In this document: positions 17,526-22,525 of the stretch, one piece after another | Numbering within the stretch: position 1 is the stretch's first letter | Layout: every line of letters starts with the position of its first letter | Program-made: the position numbers and the translations under genes | Notes under the pieces: model-generated | Told to the model about the DNA's origin: nothing | The model's input: the letters and a program-made list of their open reading frames with translations, nothing else | Databases searched by the model: none | Source of the DNA: an uncultured Desulfobulbaceae bacterium | Lineage (GTDB): Bacteria > Desulfobacterota > Desulfobulbia > Desulfobulbales > Desulfobulbaceae | Direction of reading: 5' to 3' | Length of the DNA stretch: 24,537 nucleotides | NCBI GenBank assembly: GCA_945787305.1 | Contig: CALZIH010000009.1 | Coordinates: forward strand, 1 to 24,537

Positions 17526-17613
17526 TATTCTCCCCTCCCCGTGTTTCTCTTCTTCCCGCCGCACCCACTCTCACGACAGATAAAACAACCCGCAACTTCT
17601 CTGATCCAGCGAG

Positions 17614-18507
17614 TTACACCTTGATTGCTTTACGCAAACGCGCACTTCTTGCCCGTGGATTCAGCCTCACTTCTTCCACTCCCGGCTCCACAGGTTTATT
17701 CGACAACACTTGCAGCCGCTCACTGTTACGAAAGGCCTGCTTGACAATCCTGTCTTCCAGCGAGTGGAAGGAAATCACACAGAAGCTGGCCCCTTGCCTT
17801 AATATTTTTGGCGCCTCATCCAACAGTCGCACCAGATTGTCCAACTCACGATTGACTGCGATTCGCAGGGCCTGAAACACCTTAGTCGCCACATGAATCC
17901 TGTCGGGGTGAAACCGCCTGGGCACAGCCTTTTTTACCAACTCGGCCAGTTGAAACGTCGTCCGGACAGGTTCCTGTCCCCTTGCCTCACAAATATATCG
18001 TGCAATTCTTCGAGCCTGTCGCTCTTCACCGTAATGGTAGAATATATCAGCCAGCTCTCCCACGTCTGCCTTGGCAACAATATCTGCAGCCGTCATCTCT
18101 GCATCGAGGTTCATCCGCATATCCAGTGGTGCATCGGTTTGGAAACTAAAGCCCCGCTCTCCCCGGTCGAACTGCAGCGACGAGACCCCAAGATCAACGA
18201 GCACGCCGTCAACCCCATCAATACCCATTGTTTTCAATTCAGCCACCATATCGGCATAGGAGGATCGGACTACTTGCAATCGATCACCAAACCCACGCAG
18301 ACGGTCGGTAGCAAATGCAGCCGCTTCACGGTCCCACTCAAAACCTATTACTCGGCCGGAAGGTGCCGTATACTCAAGAATGGCTTGACTGTGACCACCA
18401 AGACCAAGCGTGCCGTCAACGTAGACGCCGGCACTGTCAGGCTGCAGACAGTTGATTACCTCTTCAACCATGACCGGAACATGGAGATCTGCTGCATCTT
18501 CGGCCAT
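17614..18507 (-). CDS. rsmH: 16S rRNA (cytosine-N4)-methyltransferase RsmH (MraW)
   Basis: RsmH uses S-adenosylmethionine to methylate N4 of C1402 in 16S rRNA and is a conserved dcw gene. The 297-residue protein has the N-terminal HVPVMVEEVI (9-18), the SAM-binding YVDGTLGLGGHS (29-40), LVDLGVSSLQFD, and the family end RARSARLRKAIKV. ATG at 18507 lies six bases after the mraZ stop, so the two are co-transcribed and probably coupled. Confidence 0.97.
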   Translation of the reverse strand: MAEDAADLHVPVMVEEVINCLQPDSAGVYVDGTLGLGGHSQAILEYTAPSGRVIGFEWDREAAAFATDRLRGFGDRLQVVRSSYADMVAELKTMGIDGVDGVLVDLGVSSLQFDRGERGFSFQTDAPLDMRMNLDAEMTAADIVAKADVGELADIFYHYGEERQARRIARYICEARGQEPVRTTFQLAELVKKAVPRRFHPDRIHVATKVFQALRIAVNRELDNLVRLLDEAPKILRQGASFCVISFHSLEDRIVKQAFRNSERLQVLSNKPVEPGVEEVRLNPRARSARLRKAIKV

Positions 18508-18513
18508 GGTTGA

Positions 18514-18981
18514 CTACATGATACCCATGGACGATAAGCTGGGATTAAAATCCGCAAACCGTTCCCGTGTACGCTGGGTTTCCAAGTTCCAAGCCGACTT
18601 ATCCCAAATTTCAAAATGTTCCAGCATCCCGATCAGCACGACCTCCTTATCAATGCCGAACTCACTGCGCAGGGTAGGAGGCAGCAGGATACGCCCCTGC
18701 TTATCCAGTGGACATTCCGTGACCCCGGAAACGACGTAGCGAACAAAATCAGCCATATCTGGCTGTTTCCGCCCCTCGTTGACCAGCTTTTCCTCCAAGC
18801 TTTCCCACTCGGCCACAGGAAACGCCTTTAAACTTTTCTGCCAATTGGTCACCACCACGGCCTCGGTATACACCTCGCGCAACACCTCGCGGAATCGACT
18901 CGGTATATTGAGCCGCCCCTTGGTATCCAGAGAGTGTTCCGATCGGCTGCGAAATCGCAGCGACGAGACCTGTTGTTTCAC
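18514..18981 (-). CDS. mraZ: Transcriptional regulator MraZ
   Basis: MraZ is an AbrB-like DNA-binding protein that forms a ring and usually represses the dcw operon by binding upstream of its own gene. The 155-residue protein carries the duplicated DxxxR signature: DTKGR (19-23) and DKQGR (93-97), each followed by hydrophobic-proline residues (LNIP, ILLPP). The start is GTG at 18981, with GGTGA a few bases upstream; no ATG is available near the conserved N-terminus. It is the first gene of the cluster, and the matching MraZ boxes lie directly upstream. Confidence 0.97.
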   Translation of the reverse strand: MKQQVSSLRFRSRSEHSLDTKGRLNIPSRFREVLREVYTEAVVVTNWQKSLKAFPVAEWESLEEKLVNEGRKQPDMADFVRYVVSGVTECPLDKQGRILLPPTLRSEFGIDKEVVLIGMLEHFEIWDKSAWNLETQRTRERFADFNPSLSSMGIM

Positions 18982-19010
18982 GTTGTCACCAACCGCTGAG
19001 AAAGAAGAAA

Positions 19011-19045
19011 GACACCCTTATCCATTTTTACCCACTTTGCGCCAC
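19011..19045 (-). promoter_or_regulatory. MraZ operator: four boxes at 10-bp period
   Basis: On the minus strand four TGG-type pentamers recur exactly every 10 bases: GTGGC (19041-19045), GTGGG (19031-19035), ATGGA (19021-19025) and GTGTC (19011-19015). MraZ in E. coli and other bacteria binds direct TGGG-type repeats at 10-bp spacing upstream of mraZ. Here the boxes lie between the predicted start site and the mraZ GTG, so bound MraZ would block initiation or early elongation. The two central boxes fit best. Confidence 0.8.
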
Positions 19046-19054
19046 TTAAATCTT

Positions 19055-19083
19055 GTTGTAGCTTAAGTCACCCGCAGAGTCAA
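19055..19083 (-). promoter_or_regulatory. Sigma70 promoter of the mraZ/dcw operon
   Basis: The minus strand reads TTGACT (19078-19083; 5 of 6 to the -35 consensus), a 17-base spacer, then TACAAC (19055-19060; 4 of 6 to the -10). Initiation would fall near 19047, just before the first MraZ box. No other comparable promoter was seen before the mraZ start. Confidence 0.75.
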
Positions 19084-19470
19084 GGAAAAAAGAAACAGAA
19101 AATCAAGAAGTTGAGGTGATATTTGCGACAAAACAAACCACCACATGTAGTGGGACGAAACAATGAACAGCACTATAAATGGCCTTAAAATCTGCTTGCC
19201 CTGTGCAAGAGCCTATCCTGGCTGCGCACTGAGGAGAAAATAAGAGCTTGTTATAAATGGAAATTAAAATTTACAACATCCAGCGACAGGAAAAAAATAA
19301 GAAAAAGGGGTAAAAAGTGGGGGAAAAGAAAAAATAGTGCTGGGCACAGCAGATTATTTCCGCTATTTTTCCAAAAACGACTTGTGGGTGCCTTGTATTA
19401 CTCAACGATATCGGATCAGACTTTATACCCCTTATCAGCTAACGTCTGAACCTGATGGGCAAATTCACAT
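19084..19470. other. Gene-free spacer between divergent promoters
   Basis: No convincing coding frame or RNA family was recognised in this AT-rich stretch. It holds short inverted repeats: CTTGC/GCAAG (19195-19209), TGCTG/CAGCA with a GGCA loop (19338-19351) nested in an A-tract/T-tract pair (19330-19337 with 19363-19370), and TCAGAC/GTCTGA (19416-19421 with 19444-19449). None is followed by a proper T run, so I do not call terminators. Regulator sites for either flanking promoter are possible. Confidence 0.5.
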
Positions 19471-19477
19471 TGCGCAC

Positions 19478-19505
19478 TTGACATTCTCCGGATTGTGCGT
19501 ATAAA
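19478..19505 (+). promoter_or_regulatory. Sigma70 promoter upstream of the riboswitch
   Basis: A perfect -35 TTGACA (19478-19483) is followed after 16 bases by TATAAA (19500-19505; 5 of 6). Transcription would start near 19512, about 30 bases before the aptamer. The inverted repeat TGCGCAC (19471-19477) / GTGCGTA (19495-19501) brackets the spacer and could be an operator. Confidence 0.75.
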
Positions 19506-19537
19506 TATTTAATATAAAAGATGAAATAATAACAAAA

Positions 19538-19606
19538 GACAAAGCCAAACCTATTGCGAGACAGGGGCGGAAAGCTACGGGTCTTATTGAAGACGGCCGG
19601 GTTGCC
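19538..19606 (+). ncRNA. Cyclic di-GMP-I (GEMM-I) riboswitch aptamer
   Basis: The element shows the GEMM-I consensus in order: AAAGCCAAACC (19541-19551), a P2 hairpin closed by a GCGA (GNRA) tetraloop (19556-19559), the receptor-side GGGGCGGAAAGC (19564-19575), a P3 hairpin GTCTT-ATTG-AAGAC (19581-19594), and the closing GCCGGGTTGCC (19596-19606). By alignment to the Vc2 aptamer, the position-20 base is G (19544), which favours c-di-GMP over cGAMP. The usual G21-C46 pair appears swapped to C (19545)-G (19570), a compensatory change. It lies between a strong promoter and a secreted-protein gene on the same strand. Confidence 0.88.
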
Positions 19607-19636
19607 AAAGAAGGGTGACCCGGCTTTTTTATTTTT
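19596..19636 (+). terminator. Intrinsic terminator overlapping the riboswitch 3' strand
   Basis: Bases 19596-19606 pair with 19614-19624 in an 11-bp stem (two G-U wobbles) with a seven-base loop, followed by TTTTTTATTTTT. The left arm is the conserved 3' strand of the aptamer, so aptamer and terminator cannot form together. Ligand binding should therefore favour read-through, that is, an ON switch. Confidence 0.88.
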
Positions 19637-19710
19637 ACGGACACGACAACAGACTCTTTTTCAAGCCATACAGACCTGAAGTTGTTGTATCAATCCCGTT
19701 CTGCTTTGCT

Positions 19711-19730
19711 CCTCTTGGAGCCAAGGGAGG
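19711..19730 (+). promoter_or_regulatory. Hairpin covering the ribosome binding site
   Basis: CCTCTTGG pairs with the complementary right half of this 20-base stretch (CCAAG and AGG, with a two-base bulge and a tight loop). The right arm contains the GGGAGG Shine-Dalgarno of the gene starting at 19735. It could limit translation independently of the upstream terminator. It is short, so a structural role is only suggested. Confidence 0.45.
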
Positions 19731-19734
19731 TGTT

Positions 19735-20631
19735 ATGATGCACGGAATTACAAAAAAATATATTGGCACAGGCCATCCAGTCCCGTTTTTTCGTCCTGTA
19801 GCCCTGTTCTTCTTTATCATTTTCCTCTGCAACCTCTTTGCTGTTTCGGCTCATGCGGCTGTCACCCTGCTGTCTCCGGGAAAAAATGTTGATGAAACAA
19901 CTGTTACAATCCCGATCCCAGTAAACGCATTCCCAAATGACCCAGAAGCAAAGACAGAAGGCGTTACCGTTTTTCGGTGGACTCATCTAAACAATTCAGA
20001 AGTCGAAAGCTATGTTGTGCAATTGTCCGCAACCGGGTCGTTTACAGGAGAAGAAACAAGCTTACCCCCTGTCACTCGTAATCAAGGGCTACTCTTAACC
20101 ATGACAGGTGCCGACCTTAGACCTCTTAGGTTGTTGCCAATCAATCCAATCAATAATGATAAATGGTTCGCGTGGCGTGTTATCGCCAGGAACGGTAACG
20201 GGGATCAAATTGACCAGAGTGGTCCTCCATATTTTGTTGCCTATTACAATCTTGACCAAAGAGGGTTCACCGTCCTTTCAGGGGTAGTTCAAAGCGACGC
20301 GAACCAAGCCGCCCTGGTTGGTGCCGCGGTAACTATCACTTCAACGGTGAACAGCAATACCACCAACAGAAGCACGACTATCGGAGCCGACAGGAATTTC
20401 ATTCTTGTAGCTGAGACGACAGATAATAATCAGCAAAAGATTACCACCGATATCTCATTACAGGCAACGCAAGTAGGATTTAATCCGGCCTTGGTATCAC
20501 TAGATCCCACTTCCAACTTGTCGGCAATATTGCTCACCCTGACAGCTATAGACGACACAGGGGTTGTTATCACTCCAGGTAGCGGTGTGGATGTAGTACC
20601 GCTAATACAATTGCTGCTCTTGAAAAAATGA
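19735..20631 (+). CDS. Secreted protein with beta-sandwich and carboxypeptidase-regulatory-like regions
   Basis: ATG at 19735 has an excellent Shine-Dalgarno (GGGAGG), giving 298 residues. An upstream in-frame ATG at 19615 lies inside the terminator hairpin and is not a likely start. Residues 1-41 form a signal peptide with a hydrophobic core and an AHA|A cleavage site. Residues about 42-170 carry an Ig/FN3-like pattern (VFRWTHL, YVVQLS, KWFAWRVIARNG). Residues about 178-270 look like a carboxypeptidase-regulatory-like beta-sandwich (GFTVLSGVVQ, ALVGAAVTIT, DRNFILV, LQATQVGF). The tail ends in a short hydrophobic stretch, VVPLIQLLLLKK. There are no cysteines after the signal peptide and no recognised catalytic site. 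The riboswitch suggests expression in the high c-di-GMP, surface-attached state. Confidence 0.8.
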   Translation: MMHGITKKYIGTGHPVPFFRPVALFFFIIFLCNLFAVSAHAAVTLLSPGKNVDETTVTIPIPVNAFPNDPEAKTEGVTVFRWTHLNNSEVESYVVQLSATGSFTGEETSLPPVTRNQGLLLTMTGADLRPLRLLPINPINNDKWFAWRVIARNGNGDQIDQSGPPYFVAYYNLDQRGFTVLSGVVQSDANQAALVGAAVTITSTVNSNTTNRSTTIGADRNFILVAETTDNNQQKITTDISLQATQVGFNPALVSLDPTSNLSAILLTLTAIDDTGVVITPGSGVDVVPLIQLLLLKK

Positions 20632-20833
20632 TGATGTCTGTTATCCTTTTGGGTGTCTTGCAAATTAGGTTTTTTGTTCAAGGTAAGGGTAGATTTCAAG
20701 GCATGTAAATATTTTTACCACAGGCAGGATACTCTCAGGATAAAATTTTGAGCATAACGCCGAGGTTGGACGAAAATACCATTTTTCAAGATGGCCTTTT
20801 GGATGTTGAAAATACACGGCAGGTACCATACAG
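20632..20833. other. Intergenic gap between secreted protein and CHASE2-TIR genes
   Basis: Only a short palindrome, GTAAA-TATT-TTTAC (20705-20718), stands out. I see no convincing promoter or terminator, so the downstream pair may be read through from the riboswitch promoter or have an unrecognised promoter here. Confidence 0.4.
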
Positions 20834-22522
20834 TTGAATGACACAGGTCGTTTACCTTTACTCGCCCAAGTCCTGCTTACTCTTGGCTGCCTCGTCCTTG
20901 CCATCACCCTGATCCTGCCGTTCTGGGGCGACAAGCTCAACAGGAGCCTCTACGACACGTTTTTCAGGATACGGGGTCCACTGAACCAGCAGTCCGACAT
21001 TGTCATTGTCGGCATTGATGACGATTCCTTCCAGCATCTGCAACGGCAATGGCCCTGGCCCAGAAGCCTGCAAGGAAAACTGCTTGATGCTCTCACAGAG
21101 GCACGGGCTCGAGTAGTGGTGTTTGATGTGGTCTTTGACACCCAAGCAAAAGACCCTGCGGATGACAGGCTGTTTGCAGAGGCGCTCTCAAACCACGCAA
21201 AGGTTGTTCTTGCCTCAGCGCTGTCCATCACCCGGAAAGATACCTATACGAAAAAAAGCTGGATAGATCCCAACTCCAGCCTGATAAGTGACATAAATGC
21301 CATCGGTTCCATTGAACTGCCCATTGACGAGGATGGGGTTGTCCGCCGAGCCCCGCTCTATTTTGAAGGTAGACCGACGCTCGGGTATCTTGCCGCCAAA
21401 AAATTTGCCGGCGACGAGAACCTGCAACTTCCTTTAAAAAAAGAAAACTCCTTTTTAATCAATTTTATAGGCCCCCGCCGGACCATCCCTATCGTCTCGT
21501 ATTACCAAGCCCTTGACCCTAACGAGTTTCTCCCGGAAAATATATTCAAGGATAAACTTGTTTTCATTGGTTCTACCGCAGAGTTGAGCAGCTCCGTAAA
21601 TACTCCCGATCATTTTATCACCCCGTTCTCAAAAGCCGGAGCTTCCATGTCGGGAGTGGAAATCCATGCAAACGTGGCCCTTAATCTGCTTCATGGCAGC
21701 TATATCAAGGAAACCTCGCTTCCAGTCATGCAAATCGGCCTGGTCTTTGCTTTTCTCTGTGGCCTCCTGTTTCTCCCCATCTCGCCGAGCAAAGGCGCCC
21801 TTGTTTTAGTTATGACAAGTGGGACAAGCATTCTGGCGGCATATGTATTGTTTACCAAAGCAGCCTATTTCATCCCTCTCACCTCGTTTTTGATCCCGGC
21901 CGGGACAGGTTATCTTGGCAGTGTCTGCGCGCATTATTACCAATTGTATGCAAGTGAAAAACGAAGCCGACGGCTATTGGAGCAAAGCCAACAACGTATC
22001 CGGGAAATCTTGGCTGCCCAGCAGGAAGGCGTTCCCCTCACCGCAGAAAAAGAAGACACTACCAAGGTAACCAAGGTGTTCGTCAGCTATAAACACCAGG
22101 CGGAAGATGCGGGCTACATGGCGGAAATACTCGACTTTCTCAAAGGGCTCCGCAAGGAGGGTATTGAATTCTGGACCGACCAGGAACTGCGCCTTGGCGA
22201 GCGCTGGAACCAGGAAATCAAACAGCAGCTTGCCGAAAGCGACATTGCCCTGGTCCTTGTCAGTCAAGCCTATCTTGATTCCGATTTTTGTATTAATACG
22301 GAAATTAAAAGCTTCCTTGAAGCGGACATCACCATCATGCCGATTATCCTCTCCCCCTGCGAGCTTGAACGCCACGCATGGCTCCAGGAACGGCAGTACC
22401 TGCCCACTAACAACGAAACCCTTTCCGAGCATTACCAGGACCCGGGAAAACGCAAGCGCATGTTTTTAGAAATTCGCAACGAGCTGCGCAGCCACGCCGC
22501 TCAACTCACACAGCCAAGGTAA
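20834..22522 (+). CDS. CHASE2 sensor fused to cytoplasmic TIR domain
   Basis: This is a 562-residue membrane protein. It has a membrane segment at about 8-30, an extracytoplasmic CHASE2 domain at about 36-290 (SLYDTFFRIRGP, DIVIVGIDDDSF, WPWPRSLQGKLLDAL, VVVFDVVFD, GVVRRAPL, KLVFIGSTA), and three membrane segments at about 296-368. A coiled linker leads to a TIR domain at about 412-552. The TIR domain shows KVFVSYKHQAEDAGY, FWTDQELRLGERWNQEI and the S-x2-Y-x2-S-x-FC-x2-E pattern, with putative NADase Glu490. CHASE2 normally feeds adenylate cyclases, kinases or diguanylate cyclases, so TIR is an unusual output. Signalling and NAD-cleaving effector roles are both possible. The start is a TTG; an in-frame stop lies 24 bases upstream and no nearby ATG is in frame. 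Confidence 0.92.
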   Translation: MNDTGRLPLLAQVLLTLGCLVLAITLILPFWGDKLNRSLYDTFFRIRGPLNQQSDIVIVGIDDDSFQHLQRQWPWPRSLQGKLLDALTEARARVVVFDVVFDTQAKDPADDRLFAEALSNHAKVVLASALSITRKDTYTKKSWIDPNSSLISDINAIGSIELPIDEDGVVRRAPLYFEGRPTLGYLAAKKFAGDENLQLPLKKENSFLINFIGPRRTIPIVSYYQALDPNEFLPENIFKDKLVFIGSTAELSSSVNTPDHFITPFSKAGASMSGVEIHANVALNLLHGSYIKETSLPVMQIGLVFAFLCGLLFLPISPSKGALVLVMTSGTSILAAYVLFTKAAYFIPLTSFLIPAGTGYLGSVCAHYYQLYASEKRSRRLLEQSQQRIREILAAQQEGVPLTAEKEDTTKVTKVFVSYKHQAEDAGYMAEILDFLKGLRKEGIEFWTDQELRLGERWNQEIKQQLAESDIALVLVSQAYLDSDFCINTEIKSFLEADITIMPIILSPCELERHAWLQERQYLPTNNETLSEHYQDPGKRKRMFLEIRNELRSHAAQLTQPR

Positions 22523-22525
22523 ATA

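Noticed and set aside
17893..18513. 206-codon plus-strand frame opposite rsmH
   Set aside because: It is antisense to conserved rsmH, with composition and residues showing no family resemblance.
19328..19372. A/T-tract hairpin enclosing TGCTG-GGCA-CAGCA in the divergent spacer
   Set aside because: The fold needs an 11-base bulge and lacks a terminal T run. It matches no RNA family I recognise.
19615..19734. In-frame upstream extension of the secreted protein starting with ATG at 19615
   Set aside because: The start lies inside the terminator hairpin and would put 40 non-signal-like residues before a clear signal peptide. ATG at 19735 has a strong Shine-Dalgarno.
20705..20718. GTAAA-TATT-TTTAC palindrome before the CHASE2-TIR gene
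   Set aside because: Short AT-rich palindromes arise easily by chance, and no promoter was found to place it against.
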